DNA of 64,000 bases from contig NC_030813.1 in NCBI RefSeq assembly GCF_001704415.2, positions 12,666,001 to 12,730,000 on the forward strand, written 5' to 3'. A program made the position numbers and the translations under genes. Origin of the DNA: Capra hircus. Lineage: Eukaryota; Chordata; Mammalia; Artiodactyla; Bovidae. The notes beneath the pieces were generated by a model, which made no database searches, had not been told where the DNA came from, and was given only the letters and a program-made list of their open reading frames with translations. Shown here piece after piece: positions 24,591 to 37,173 of the stretch. Position 1 is the stretch's first letter; each line of letters begins with the position of its first letter.

Positions 24591-24734
24591 TATTAAGAGT
24601 TTAGATAAAGAGTTGTATTGGGTATTGACAAAGTCTTTCTATCTTTGTTCAAAATGGTCAGCCTAGAAAGTTAATGGAAAAAACACTGGGATGTTATTCC
24701 ATTGGGATAGTTGCTCAGTCTTCATTCTTTCACT

Positions 24735-24845
24735 AAAATGTATTGAGAACCTACATACAACTGTATGAGACACCTCAGAGACATACAAATGTGAGTATCA
24801 CATGATTACTGTCCTCAAATAGTTTATAGTCTAGTAAGAAGAAAG
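24735..24845 (+). repeat. L2 LINE 3' fragment
   Basis: 'tgtattgagaacctacatac' followed by 'agtttatagtctagtaag' follows the L2 3'-end order (disease-unrelated ancient repeat), diverged. Confidence 0.5.
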
Positions 24846-25234
24846 ACATTTTATGACAAATGCAGAATTGATGACATTATAGAGAACAGGGGTTATAAAT
24901 AAGAATAGTATTGCAATAATAAAAGCTGCCCTGTTCTTTTGATAAACATCACAAGCTATATATTTGTAACAATAAAATATGTGTATATATATTTATACGT
25001 ACACATATAGGCACATATATAGGTATGGGTACAAAGTTTAAGTATTTGTAATAGTTTATCATATATAACATTTTTATATACAAAATATTTGGTATTATAC
25101 AAAATATACTTCTAAATAGAGTATTCCACTTTCTTACGTATGTATAATGTATATAATTTAAATAAACATGTGAGTATATATGTACATATCGCTATTCTAA
25201 AAGCGGGATGATTCTCTCTCTAATGCTTTGGGAC

Positions 25235-25470
25235 ACAACAGCCCTAGTAGTTAAAAGTGCTGGCTCTAAAGTCCGATTGTCTGAGATCAAATCCTTGTTC
25301 TGTCAATTCTTAGTCATGTGACTTTGGACTTACAAACCAACCTATTTAAATCTCACTTCCTCATCTGTAAGATAGAAATTATTACCCTAATCTCACAGCA
25401 TCATTATGAAAGTAAACGAGACATTGCTTGTCAAATGTTTGGCATATAGATGCTAACAGCTGTTGCTCTG
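25235..25470 (+). repeat. MIR SINE
   Basis: 'gctggctctaaagtccgatt', 'tcatgtgactttgga', 'cctcatctgtaagatag' and 'tttggcatatagatgc' occur in MIR consensus order and spacing. Confidence 0.75.
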
Positions 25471-26191
25471 CTATGTCATCTAATATAGCATGAATATTTT
25501 TCCACCACAATAAATAGTTTCTTTTTAAATAAACAAATAAACTCTGACATGTTTTCAATACATGTCTGCTGAATGAATAAATGCAGCAGACAATAATGAC
25601 GTTAGGTGTTATAGGACACTCATGTGTATTTTCAGTGTAATAAAGAGGCAGCTCGGATGGTAGAAACATCATCCAAAGGTTCAAGTCTTAGTTGGAGCTC
25701 TTTTATGAATTGCTGCTACACATACTCCCAAAAATGCATTCCTAGACTAGAAATTTAAAAGGATGTATGCTATAGTTAACAAGCATGCAACATTTAAAAA
25801 CCAAAGAGCATTTCATAGAGCACAGTGTAAATTCTGAGAAAAAAATGAGCAAATAAAAGGGTGGGTGTATCACAACATTTGGTTTATACAAGAAAAGGAA
25901 AAACCTGAACTTTCTTAAGTCAAAACTCATACTTCTGAGTCTAAAACACGGAGTCCTGGCAGAAAGAGTCATCTTTCCTGGCTCCTGGGCCCATCTCCTT
26001 AATATTTGCCGACTTGTAAAAAAATTTTAAAAGGTTTTGTGGAATCAAATGGAAGGGAAAAAATGTTAATACCAAAAGCTACTGTCAGTACTAGTTGCAG
26101 TTATAACAATGCCGTATGTTTAAAAACCAGTTCCCACGTGCCATCAGAACAGTTACATCCTACATCTGTAAGCCCTTTCTGGGGTCCTCAC

Positions 26192-26290
26192 CTTGGCCGT
26201 GGCGTGAGGGGAAGCACCCTTCTCCAGTAACAGCAGCGCCACCTTCTGGTTGTCATAGTGAGCAGCAACATGGAGCGGGGTAAGGCCATT
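26192..26290 (-). CDS. ANK2: ANK2 exon: ankyrin repeat 18
   Basis: This 99-bp phase 0-0 exon encodes NGLTPLHVAAHYDN to ASPHATAK, with helix VALLLLEKGAS. Acceptor CACCCTTTACAG, donor GTGAGG. It is followed in the gene by a 6-kb intron holding the largest BovB copy of the window. Confidence 0.97.
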
Positions 26291-26838
26291 CTGTAAAGGG
26301 TGTGTTTAAGTTTCAGTATTAATAAATTAGCATTAGCTGCTGTAAAGCTGCCAGGATGCATGGAAACTGATACAGATTAAGTTCATGTTAATGCATTAAT
26401 ATAGTCAATAGGAAAAAATGAAAGTAAATATCTCATGATTTTCATGCTAGAAATGTAACTAAAACTGAAAATGAGCAGTTGAGCTTACGATTAACACAGA
26501 GCATCTGGATTCCACCATAAAAAAACGTCTAAAATGCCATGTAAGAATTATTACATTAACATTGCAAGGATTCTTCTTAATATACAGAAGTTCTGGACCC
26601 TGTTGTGATACCAACACACGTTTGAGACACAGCTTCTTTAAACACCTTCAGAATCGGTATGTATGTGGACGGGTCATGGACAGACACCTGCATCATGTCT
26701 CTTTGGCATAGTTTCAACAATTATATTGATATTTCTTTCAGAAGACTGAGAAAAATATCTTGAAACAGCGACCCCCCAAGTTTCCAACTTAACCGAGTTA
26801 CAGGCTAAGAACAAACATGCATTACTGAAAACTTTTAC
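26291..26838 (-). other. ANK2: ANK2 intron, repeat 17 to repeat 18 (548 bp)
   Basis: Short intron; no repeat or other feature seen. Confidence 0.9.
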
Positions 26839-26937
26839 CTTCCCCGCAGAGTCTGCGGCAGCACGGCGTTGCAAGAGAAGTTTTGCCACATCCAGGCTTC
26901 CATACTTGGCAGCTACGTGCAAGGGGGTAAAACCCTT
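26839..26937 (-). CDS. ANK2: ANK2 exon: ankyrin repeat 17
   Basis: This 99-bp phase 0-0 exon encodes KGFTPLHVAAKYGS to AAADSAGK, with helix VAKLLLQRRAA. Acceptor TTCCCATTTTCAG, donor GTAAAA. It is separated from the repeat-18 exon by 548 bp. Confidence 0.97.
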
Positions 26938-28667
26938 CTGAAAATGGGAAGAACAAAAGTAAAATGCAGCATCTGTCTTTGTGACTGCTAACAAAATCAT
27001 TTTAACAAAACCTATTAAGCAAACTATGTTGATTCTCCACTTGGGAAAAATACTGGAAACATGAAATCTGTTAGTCATAAACGAGGACTAGAATAAGGAA
27101 TAAACTTTAACAAGCAAGAGTTTGGCTTGATAGACTGGACAAAAAAAAATCTTATTTTGAGGGCTTGGAGACTGAAATTGGACATTATAGGCTTGGAATG
27201 TGCAAGGGTCAGTAAAATGGCTTTGATCTGTGAGTGAAAAAATATTCCTGTCTTTTTCTTACCTCTAAAATTAACAGGATTAAACCAATAGTGCCTTCTG
27301 TCCAGACTCTTTTTTCCTATTCTTTTCATAATATCTGAATTCCAAATTTCTTCATCTAAGATTTAGGGTGTTTTAGCAGTCATGATAAAAAAAAATGATT
27401 TGTGATTCAGCTGATAGCATTTCCTACAGAAATAGCAAGATGAATGGTGGACAGAACAAAAAGTGTTCACCTTAAAAACCACCTCTCTTCCTGACTGTTA
27501 TCCCTTTTCTCAGAAGACCCACCCTTTATCTAATACCTTTTGGAAAATACACTTTAGTTCTGGCATTCTATTGAGCTGATTAACACCAGATTAACTGTTG
27601 CTCTCCTACACGTTTGTATGTACAGATTCAATGTCTTGTGTGCCTAATCCACATCACTCTGTAATTAGCAGTCTGTTACAAATACAGCCAAGCTCCTGGA
27701 CTCAGATCTCTAGGATGGCACAGCTCCTACACCATGACCTCAAATCCATCCTATTGGCCAGGGAGTCTAACCACATGCTCTTCTGGCACTGGGGTGGGTG
27801 TGGGAGGATTCTAAAGCTAACCAGGCCTTGCAAAACACAGACAACAAACATGCCTGGGTTAAGGGGTCTAAGATATGCTCTATCCTCCAGAGCGCTTAGG
27901 CCCTCGTCAGGATACAGAACATCCCTCAAGAAGCAACACTGCTTTCTCATGGTATCACTTTACACATTATTTTTAACTAAGATGTCTTTTCTTTTTGCTT
28001 TTTTTGAACCTTAGGTACTAGTCAGTCTTTGGAGGAGAGTAAATCTGCTTTTTGCAAGTGTGGGAGGAATATAAGAAGTCCATTTAAGCCAACATATGTT
28101 ATTAATACTCTCCTCCCTACACACAATGACCGGGGTGACCCCCAGGGTGAAGTAGAGTTCTTTGAGACAAACCACGTGGTAAAGAAGAAAAAAACTAAAC
28201 TTTTATCCTTAAAGTCCTGCTGGAATAGTGGTCCAGCCCCTTCATAAATTTGGAAACTATTAATAGACGAGACTACATAGAATCTTTACTGTAGAATCAC
28301 AAAATAGAGGGTGGAAAATCTCTCTTGAGTCACACATTTTCCTCCTTCCCCTATGTTAATCTCATCAGGATTCCACTTGCCCTCTGATATTTATAAACAC
28401 ACAAATAGCTTTAATAATGATGAGTCAACTACTCTTCAGAACCCCAGGCACTTCCACGGTGGAACTGCTTTGTTTAATAGTTTCTTCTATTTAACTGTCG
28501 TAATTTAATATTGCTTTAGATATATCTTTAATTCTAAAAATCTTTGAAAGACAAGAGACAACTATATTTTATTCCCTATTTCTGTATTTTGCATATCTGA
28601 ATTTCATTTATTTATCACCTTCGTCTGAGGAGACAATCACCCAACCTTTCTTGGGTTGCTATTGCTG

Positions 28668-28690
28668 CTATTATTATTATTATTATTATG
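28668..28690. repeat. (TTA)n microsatellite
   Basis: A run of TTA triplets directly beside the Tigger-type MITE. Confidence 0.9.
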
Positions 28691-28945
28691 AAGTTGACCC
28701 TTGAATAAAATGGGTTTGCACTGTGGGAGTTCACTTATATGCAGATTTTTTTCAATGGCAAATACTATAGTACTGCACAGTCTGCGTTTGGTTGAATCCA
28801 AGGCTGCACAATGGATATGGAGGAAACCAGGATACAGAGGAAGTGCGGATGCGAGGGCAGACTGCAAGCTATATGAATATTTTCAACTGCATGAAGCGTG
28901 GGTGCCCTTAACCTCCTCAGTGTTCAAGGATCAAATTCATAACAG
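28691..28945 (+). mobile_element. Tigger2/MER2-type MITE with both ends
   Basis: The left end 'gttgacccttgaa' and the right end 'ttcaaggatcaa' form imperfect terminal inverted repeats about 250 bp apart. Internal 'tatatgcagatttttttc' and 'ggttgaatccaaggctg' match the Tigger2/MER2 pattern. It has no transposase. Confidence 0.65.
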
Positions 28946-29738
28946 ATAATGGACTGCTTCTACTGCTAAGAGGACAATACTTCAGTTTATACTTGAAAAC
29001 TTCCCTCTCTCTTAGATGTAGTATTTATGTCTATTTATTATGAGCAAATTGGAGGTATCTCTTTAATAATCTGAATCACTGTTGGACTTGTCGGAATTAT
29101 TTTGCCCTGCAAACAATTCAGTTGTTGTAGGCTGTAACATGGCTCATTCTCCTCTTCTGGACTAGTTCATTTCTTTTGCTCCAGTAAATTGTGTTCATTT
29201 TTCATTCTAAGTCACATTCAAATAGTGGATCTCAAATAGAATGCGTCAAGTGGAAAAAAAATTGTCTGCCCTAGCATTAAACTTTGAACATAACTAAAAT
29301 TCTGTGATATAGATTTTCTTTAGAAAATCTAATTTTCTAATTAGATTAGAATTAGATTTAAATTTTCTAATTTTATATTAGACAATAGTGACTAATAAAG
29401 TATGATTCTGCAGCCCACTTCTGTTTACTCCACTGTTGAACCACTGTGAGCTGGTTAAGTAGAAACCAGAAAAGGCGTGATAGCTGATACCAAGGTTGGG
29501 AAAATGCAAGATTAAGTAAAGTGAACTTCTAGGTGGTACTCTTAACAAACTCTTAACTCTGAACAAATACAGTACTGCCAATCTAATGCAATGTTCTTTT
29601 CCTCACTAGTAATACTAGCTCAATGCTATTGGGAATAGTATTTTTTTTCCTTGTGGCAATATATTAACAGATTTTACCTTGGAAAGTGAAGAGAATGTAG
29701 CCCCTGCTTTATGGAAATCATCTTAATTAAAGTTCTAG

Positions 29739-29870
29739 GGGGGATTCCCTGGCAGTCCAGTGGTTAGGACCCCACATTCCCACTGCAGGGAGCCCAGGTT
29801 TGATTGCTGGTCAGGGAACTAAGATCCCACAAGCCAGACAGCCTGGCCAAAACAACAATAATAATAATAC
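29739..29870 (+). mobile_element. CHR-type tRNA-derived SINE
   Basis: Head 'attccctggcagtccagtgg', B-box-like 'ggtttgattgc' and a short A/AAT tail. 'agttctag' at 29731-29738 and 29871-29878 is a likely target-site duplication. Antisense to ANK2. Confidence 0.8.
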
Positions 29871-30094
29871 AGTTCTAGAAATAACACTGGCATTAAATTA
29901 GAAGAAGAAAATCCAGCCCTCTTTATTGAAGACACTATACGTAATCTCACAATCCCCCTTGGTCATCTGGAAAATGAATCTAAAACATGCAAAGAGAAAG
30001 AAGTGAGTGGGAGGCTGACAGGAGCCCCGCCCTCACTGCCTCTGGGACTCAGGGCTGCTCCTGGTCCACGTCGGCAGGAAGCCACTCTTCTCAC

Positions 30095-30292
30095 CTTGGT
30101 TGCCAAGGAGTGGGCTGCCCCTGCTTCCAGGAGGACCGAGGCCACGTCCACCTGCCCTTCCCTGGCAGAGATGTGCAGCGGCGTGTACCCATTTGTAGTG
30201 GCCGCATCTGGGTGAGCCATATGTTGCAGAAGCAGCTGAACAATTTCCGTCTTACCCAGGCGGGAGGCAATATGCAAAGGCGTCTGTTCCTC
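30095..30292 (-). CDS. ANK2: ANK2 exon: ankyrin repeats 15 and 16
   Basis: This 198-bp phase 0-0 exon encodes two repeats. Repeat 15 runs [14 protein letters not shown] to AHPDAATT. Repeat 16 runs [14 protein letters not shown] to AAHSLATK. Repeat 15 opens with EEQ rather than the usual NG or SG. Acceptor ACTTGAGTTGTAG has a poor pyrimidine tract; donor GTGAGA. Confidence 0.97.
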
Positions 30293-31353
30293 CTACAACT
30301 CAAGTCAAGGAAAAAGTTAGTGCCAGGACACACCGAACTTTACCAACAATGCGTTTCACCCAGATGTTTCATGATGTCTCCTTGGAATCTCTAGGAACCT
30401 CTACCCCAGAGGAAATTATTTCAACTCTGACCACAACTTATATCTTATTACAGAATGACAAACTCTTCCTCAGATTTTTTAAAAGTAGATATTTCCATGA
30501 ACTTGGTCATTGTTTTCTGTACATGCCAAAATGCTTCTCAACTCATTAAGGCTTCAGCCCTCACTGATGTTTAAATATAAACCAGCTTATGGCTCTGAAT
30601 AAGAAAGAAATCTAGTCCAGAAGTCCTAAGACCTAGATTCTCATCCAAAAGCTTTCACCGAGAGACAGTATTCTGGGAACTGTATCAAGAGAAAAAGAAC
30701 AAAGGATGCTGGGAAAATGTTATTATTCCACTTAGCAAGCCAAGGATACTCATGCTGGTTATTTTCTTCAAGGAGAGACTGTGGATAAAGAAGATATCGT
30801 AATCTAATTTTAAAAGATGTCATTCCAGGAAACGTAGCAGACAGGTCTGGGACTTGCATCCAGGACTTCAAAGATCAAATGGAAGTCTGGCAAGAAGATA
30901 ATGGGGTTAAGATAATGGGGTTAATTTGCCAAGTGCTTTTCATTTAAAAAAGGGAGAGGATACAGCTAGTATAAGAGACAGGAAGGACACATTCAAGGAG
31001 GCTCAAGAAAACACCTGACTCTAATGTGTGGTCAGGAAAACGTTTTCAGTGTTCAGAAAACCAGGTCAAACTATTCTCTTATAAAAAGAAAATTGTGGGT
31101 AACCTTAGTGATGAAAAGAGGTATATCTCTCATCTGCCCAAGGGCATGTCCTAACAAAGGTGAAGGAGGAAAAGCTGGGCCAGCTTCCAGGGCTAAGAAT
31201 GAATAGAGAAGATAGAGTGGGGAAGAACTATTCAAAAAACACAGTACCTTAAAGTTATAAGAAAAGAAGTATTAAGAGGGAGTGAAAAGAAGAGATGAAA
31301 TAGCCTATATGCATTCCAGGATGGTAAGAACAAAATAATAAACAGTAATCGTC

Positions 31354-31957
31354 AGACTTTATTTTGGGGGGGCTCCAAAATCACAGCATATGGTGACCGC
31401 AGCCATGAAATTAAAAGATGCTTACTCCTTGGAAGACAAGTTATGACCAACCTAGATAGCATATTCAAAAGCAGAGACATTACTTTGCCAACAAAGGTCC
31501 GTCTAGTCAAGGCTATGGTTTTTCCTGTGGTCATGTATGGATGTGAGAGTTGGACTGTGAAGAAGGCTGAGTGCCGAAGAATTGATGCGTTTGAACTGTG
31601 GTGTTGGAGAAGACTCTTGAGAGTCCCTTGAACTGCAAGGAGATCCAACCAGTCCATCCTAAAGGAGATCAGCCCTGGGATTTCTTTGGAAGGAATGATA
31701 CTAAAGCTGAAACTCCAGTACTTTGGCCGCCTCATGGGAAGAGTTGACTCATTGGAAAAGACTCTGATGCTGGGAGGGATGGAGGGCAGGAGGAGAAGGG
31801 GACGACAGAGGATGAGATGGCTGGATGGCATCATTGACTCGATGGACGTGAGTCTGAGTGAACTCCGGCAGTTGGTGATGGACAGGGAGGCCTGGCGTGC
31901 TGCGATTCATGGGGTCACAAAGTCAGACACGACTGAGGGACTGAACTGAACTGAATT
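31354..31957 (+). mobile_element. BovB (RTE) LINE 3' fragment, about 600 bp
   Basis: It reads through the C-terminal part of the BovB reverse-transcriptase ORF, including an ESWTVKKAE-type stretch. A stop at about 31632 interrupts that reading frame. It ends in the BovB tail 'actgaactgaactgaa'. Antisense to ANK2; 5'-truncated and inactive. Confidence 0.9.
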
Positions 31958-32220
31958 ATATAGAACTGGGATTTTAGAAAAATTTGCACTTTCTAAACGT
32001 CTTTCATGTACTCGACAAGTCCTATGCTTATAACAGACCTCAAAGGAAGGTGTAGGATGTATTAGTCGGTCTTTTCCAGAGGAATTAAATGAGTTCTCCA
32101 GGACTGTCCAAGGTCACTCAGTTATTAAAACAGAACGTGAACTCAGGCAATGGATTCTAAAGACATTTCTTTGTCTATTCATTCTACAGAGACAATATGA
32201 CGGCCACTAAGAAAACTAAT

Positions 32221-32441
32221 GGGCTTCCCAGGTGGCACCAGTGGTAAAGAACCTGCCTGCCAATACTGGAGACATAAGAGACACGGGTTCGATCCCTGGG
32301 CTGGGAAGATCTCCTGCAGGAGGGCATGGCAACCCACTCCAGTATTCTTGCCTGGAAAATCCCACGGAGAGAGGATCCTGGTGGGTTACAGTCCAAAGGT
32401 TCGCAAAGAGTTGGACATGACTGAGCAACTTAGCACACATA
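32221..32441 (+). mobile_element. Bov-tA SINE, full length, 13-bp target-site duplication
   Basis: A full head-plus-body element flanked by 'taagaaaactaat' at 32208-32220 and 32442-32454, a perfect duplication. It lies only 60 bp from the inverted L1 insertion. Confidence 0.95.
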
Positions 32442-32516
32442 TAAGAAAACTAATAGGACAATGGGGGATTCTCGATAGAAAAGGAAACTGACAACACTTT
32501 AAAAGATACAACTTTC

Positions 32517-33381
32517 ACTCTGTATAATCGGCTCCAGTTTCATCCATCTCATCAGAACTGATTCAAATGAATTCTTTTTAACGGCTGAGTAATACTCCAT
32601 TGTGTATATGTACCACAGCTTTCTTATCCATTCATCTGCTGATGGACATCTAGGTTGTTTCCATGTCCTGGCTATTATAAACAGTGCTGCGATGAACATT
32701 GGGGTACATGTGTCTCTTTCAATTCTGGTTTCCTCGGTGTGTATGCCCAGCAGTGGGATTGCTGGGTCATACAGTAGTTCTATTTGCAATTTTTTAAGGA
32801 ATCTCCACACTGTTCTCCATAGTGGCTGTACTAGTTTGCATTCCCACCAACAGTGTAGGAGGGTTCCCTTTTCTCCACACCCTCTCCAGCATTTATTGCT
32901 TGCAGATTTTTGGATCGCAGCCATTCTGACTGGTGTGAAGTGGTACCTCATTGTGGTTTTGATTTGCATTTCTCTAATAATGAGTGATGTTGAGCATCTT
33001 TTCATGTGTTTGTTAGCCATCCGTATGTCTTCTTACTAACACTAATATATGGAATTTAGGAAGATGGCAATGACGACCCAGTATGCAAGACAGGGAAAGA
33101 GACACAGATGTGTATAATGGACTTTTGGACTCAGAGGGAGAGGGAGAGGGTGGGATGATTTGGGAGAATGACATTCTAACATGTATACTATCATGTAAGA
33201 ATTGAATCGCCAGTCTATGTCTGATGCAGGATACAGCATGCTTGGAGCTGGTGCATGGGGATGACCCAGAGAGATGTTATGGGGAGGGAGGTGGGAGGGA
33301 GGTTCATGTTTGGGAACGCATGTAAGAATTAAAGATTTTAAAATTAAAAAAAAAAAACAGTAAAAAATAAAAATAAAAAAT
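32517..33381. mobile_element. L1 LINE with 5' inversion (twin-priming product)
   Basis: The segment 32517 to about 33035 is the end of L1 ORF2 in minus orientation, recognisable by WWECKLVQPLWRTVW and YYSAVKKN. The segment from about 33036 to 33381 is the L1 3' UTR in plus orientation with an A-rich tail. 'aaaagatacaactttc' flanks the whole unit at 32501-32516 and 33382-33397. One target-site duplication around two oppositely oriented parts shows a single insertion. Confidence 0.92.
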
Positions 33382-34061
33382 AAAAGATACAACTTTCTCT
33401 GAAATATAGAGGAGATAAGAGACGAGTGAAGAGAATTAACAACTACCCAAATAAATGGAGAGCAAAAACAACAGCAACAATCAAAAGACCAAAGAACTTG
33501 AGGATAGCAATCATGAACATCTGTCATTTCTGGGTGTCCTTTCTTGGACTTCTGCCCAGCAGATTTTGATAGAGGTGGGTATTGCACGTGACACGCTCTA
33601 ACATGTGTTTTCAGTGAGCAAGGGAGAGAGTTGAGGCAATGATAACCCCTTCCATAGCTGGGAAGCGACAAACCTTGACTAGTGGTGACTGAGTAACTGG
33701 CTAAATTATCAGTGTCTCTTGGTTCTTAGACCATAGAGCATTAAGGTACTTGTTTTTTGTTTATTTTTAAAGTTAAGAAATAAGCTTTCTTGCCTAATTT
33801 CTTTAATTTTTGGTACAATCCTATCTGAAAATTGAAAAGGAAAGAACATACAGATTCAATAAGAAATTTTTTCCACCTGAAATCAGAGATTCTAAGACTT
33901 CTGAATGTGCGGGTTGTTGTTTCCCTGTTGAATAACAAAGGTTTAATTTGCCACCCCCAGTTAAAGCTAATTCAATCCAAAACAAAGAACTGGGAAAGCA
34001 CAGAAGATGATATTCAAGAAAAACTGTGTGTCTTGACCTTCTCGGTCTCCTCCAACTATCA

Positions 34062-34625
34062 GTTCAGTCGTTCAGTCGTGTCCGACTCTTTGGACCCCGT
34101 GGACTGCAGCACGCCAGGCTTCCCTGTCCATCACCAACTCCCAGAGCTTGCTCAGACTCATGTCCATCAAGTCGGTGAGGCCATCCAACCATCTCATTCT
34201 CTGTCGTCCCCTTCTCCTCCTGCCCTCTATCCTCCCCAGCATCAGGGTCTTTTCCAATGAGTCAGTGCTTCACATCAGGTGGGCAAAGTATTGGAGTGTC
34301 AGCTTCAACATCAGTCCTTCCAGTGAATATTCAGGACTGATTTCCTTTAGGATGGACTGGCTGGATCTCCTGGCAGTCCAAGGGACTCTCAAGAGTCTTT
34401 TCCAACACCACAGTTCAAAAGCATCAATTCTTCAGCCCTCAGCTTTCTTTATAGTCCAACTCTCACATCCATACAAGACCACTGGAAAAACCATAGCTTT
34501 GCCTAGATGGACGTTTGTTAGCGAAGTAATATCTCTGCTTTTTAATATGCTGTCTAGGTTGGTCAAAGCTTTTCTTCCAAGGAGCAAGCATCTTTTAATT
34601 TCTTGGCTGCAGTCACCATCGACAG
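34062..34625 (-). mobile_element. BovB (RTE) LINE 3' fragment, about 560 bp
   Basis: The minus strand matches the same C-terminal BovB region as the copy at 31.4-32.0 kb, with 'gaggatagagggcagg' and the common 3' end carrying GTCGGACACGACTGA. 5'-truncated; sense to ANK2. Confidence 0.9.
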
Positions 34626-35242
34626 TATGAGGGGCAGCAATTCTCTCATCATAAAGCATCACTGACTGTGATACAGCCTGATCCAGGCAGATACGGGCTC
34701 AGCCTTACCATCACTACTAGCTTGAAAAGTCAGGGAGACTTTCTGAGCCCCAACCCCTTTTACCAAAATGACAAAAAAGCAATGGCTGGGACCGGGTTTA
34801 AATGTTTGATAAAATTTCCGCTACTAGTTTCTAGCTAACAAGATCCCCAGGAACCATATCTGCTGGCAGCTAACTAAAATCTTCATTAAGTTTCAAGTGA
34901 GTTTAAATTAGGAGCCCTGTGATTGCTCAATCCCTAAAGAAAATGCCAGACCCCCATATTGTGCCAACAGAACGTGGGCACTTAAAGCTAGAAAGCTCCC
35001 AGAAGCGCAGGTCCTAGCAGCGCCCCTAGTTACATCCATCCATGGCAGATGCTGGCTGAGAAAGAACCTGGGCCGGGGGTGGGGCAAGCACACAGATCAG
35101 TGTGGTAACCGGGTAAAACTTTACTATCTCCCCTTTGTAAGACAGTGAATTTTAGCACAATGGTATTAGGTTAAGAGAGGGAGTTTTCAGAAGTGCATGC
35201 ATGTGGGAATTTGACTCAAACTATTAGGTAGTTTCATATTAA

Positions 35243-35440
35243 GAGAGAGGGCTTCCCTGATAGCTCAGTTGGTAAAGAATCCACCTGCAATGCAGGAGAC
35301 CCTGGTTCAATTCCTGGGTCAGGAAGATCCACTGGAGAAGGGATAGGCTAGCCACTCCAGTATTCTGGCCTGGAGAATTCCGTGGTCGCAAAGGGTCGCA
35401 AAGAGTCAGACGTAACTGAGTAACTTTCACTTTCACTTCA
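35243..35440 (+). mobile_element. Bov-tA SINE with target-site duplication
   Basis: Head 'cttccctgatagctcag', body with a duplicated 'gtcgcaaaggg/gtcgcaaagag' and a CTTTCA-rich tail. 'tttcatattaa' occurs at 35232-35242 and 35441-35451. Antisense to ANK2. Confidence 0.9.
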
Positions 35441-37173
35441 TTTCATATTAAAAGAGATAAATGTGAAGGCCTTTTATGATTAAGCACGGATTATAAAATA
35501 CTTACCAGAACACTACCACAATTTCTGGTAAACTTAGTGAAGTTCATAGTACTCAGAGGGCATTGACTGACCATAATTTTTTCCTAAGAGCTGAATTGCC
35601 AGGCAAACTTAAAAGGAAGTGAGAATAGGTAGAGCACAGAGGATTTTAGGCCAGTGAAACTACTCTGTTTGATGCCTTAAGGATGGATACATGTCATTAT
35701 ACATTTGTCCAAACCCAGAGAATGTACAACACCTAGGGTGAACCCTTGTGTAAACTATGGGCTTGAGGGTATCACGGTGTATCAATGTAGGTTCATCGTT
35801 CATAATCAGTGTTCCACTCCAGCGGGGAATGCTGATAATCTGGAGATTATGGGGTCAGGTGCCTTTTGGAAATCTATGAACCTTCCTCTCAATTTTGCTG
35901 TGAAACTAACACTGCTTTTAAAAAATAGTCTTTAAGGGTCAGGGAGGGGAGAGGGAACCAAGAAAAATGCCAAGGCAGGGAAGAATAGAGACTGAATAAC
36001 AAAACACTTGATCCATAAGAGCATAAAATAATAATAATGATTACCAAAGAATGTAAGTTACGCTACTTGTACGGTGGATAGAAAGGTGGATAAAATCTAA
36101 ACACACAACAGTAATGTCAAGGCTGCCCATGCATCACTGCATTCTGCATGAAGGCCTGCAGAAAAAATGCTGCAACATCCACAGAGTCAGAGAATGTTAA
36201 GGAAGTCTAGAGGAGTTTCAAGGTTTCTAAGGCCAACCTTACATTTTAAGCATAAAGACCCAGAAGTGAAATGACTTGCCTAAAATGACAATTTGTATGA
36301 CTCCAGTAGAATGCGTTCATTCCGGTACACTAATGTTTCTGAAATGGACTCACAATGGTGGGAGTCATGCTGAAGTGAGCTCTAGCTTAGATATTGAACA
36401 AGGAGAGAAAAAGTATTTACATCTTCTACGAGAATCCGAAAGATGCTAGTGCAGAAGTTAACAGAACAGCGTGGAAAAGGAAACAGAAGATCTTGCTAAA
36501 ATATTCAGTGTAAAGGAAGAAAGTGAAAAAAAGCAACAGGGAAGCAAAACTTTTTTTAAAAGAAGAGGGAAAAAAATCAAGTTGTGGGGGAATTAGAAGT
36601 GGAGGAAGCCAATCACACAATCTCCCGTATTCTGGAAGAGTGGAAGGGCAGAAACGTCTAAACATGGAAAATCAGAGTGAGAAGAAGAGTGGAACTCATT
36701 ACAAAAAGGAGGAGAGTAAAGCAGACGAAGGGGAAGCATGAAAACGTTGAACATGATTTGTTTCTCAGTAACGAGTAAGAAATGTCTATGGAAAGTTGAT
36801 CAGCTTTGGTGGTAAGAAATAACTATTATGTAAGTATCTTTATAATATAGATAAAAATATTAAAGCTCATGAAAATGAAGATATTTGTGGAAGTGCTTTC
36901 ATAGGTTAAAAAACTCATTAAGATGTTACTTAATGCCAAATTCCTTATATACTGTATATTTTTTTCAAATGTTAACGTTTCTAAAATTGGAGTGTATTTT
37001 CCATTGTGTATATTCACTGTACCATTTCGTTTCTGCCTGCAAAACTGTTGCTGAATTGATGCGTTCACCTACAGTCCTTGGCATTTCCACATCAGGAGAT
37101 GAAGGACAGCAGCATCCCTTGGAGATGGAAGTCATGCGCGTAACAGCGGCAAGCCCCAAGCACCAGCACCTAC

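Larger units (their letters stand above)
20153..26191 (-). other. ANK2: ANK2 intron, repeat 18 to repeats 19/20 (6.0 kb)
   Basis: It contains a 2.1-kb BovB, a GC-rich tandem duplication with a TG microsatellite, a possible antisense LTR, and L2 and MIR pieces, listed separately. The stretches 20153-20760, 22910-23960 and 25480-26191 show nothing definite. An AT-rich patch of TATA-like runs lies at 24955-25200. Confidence 0.9.
26938..30094 (-). other. ANK2: ANK2 intron, repeats 15/16 to repeat 17 (3.2 kb)
   Basis: It contains a Tigger-type MITE and a CHR-type SINE, listed separately. The stretch 26938-28660 shows nothing I recognise. An AT-rich, internally repetitive patch lies at 29310-29380. 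Confidence 0.88.
30293..37173 (-). other. ANK2: ANK2 intron, repeat 14 to repeats 15/16 (6.9 kb)
   Basis: The most repeat-laden intron: two BovB copies, two Bov-tA SINEs and an inverted L1 are clustered in 31.3-35.5 kb. The stretches 30300-31350 and 35460-37170 show nothing definite beyond a faint MIR-like piece near 36225-36330. Confidence 0.9.

Noticed and set aside
31352..31834. Open frames over the BovB copies (also 34148-34630, 20733-22843)
   Set aside because: These are sense or antisense pieces of dead, 5'-truncated BovB elements, not host genes.
33042..33671. A 209-codon minus-strand open frame
   Set aside because: Its first two-thirds are flanking intron and the rest is the reverse complement of an L1 3' UTR and its A tail.
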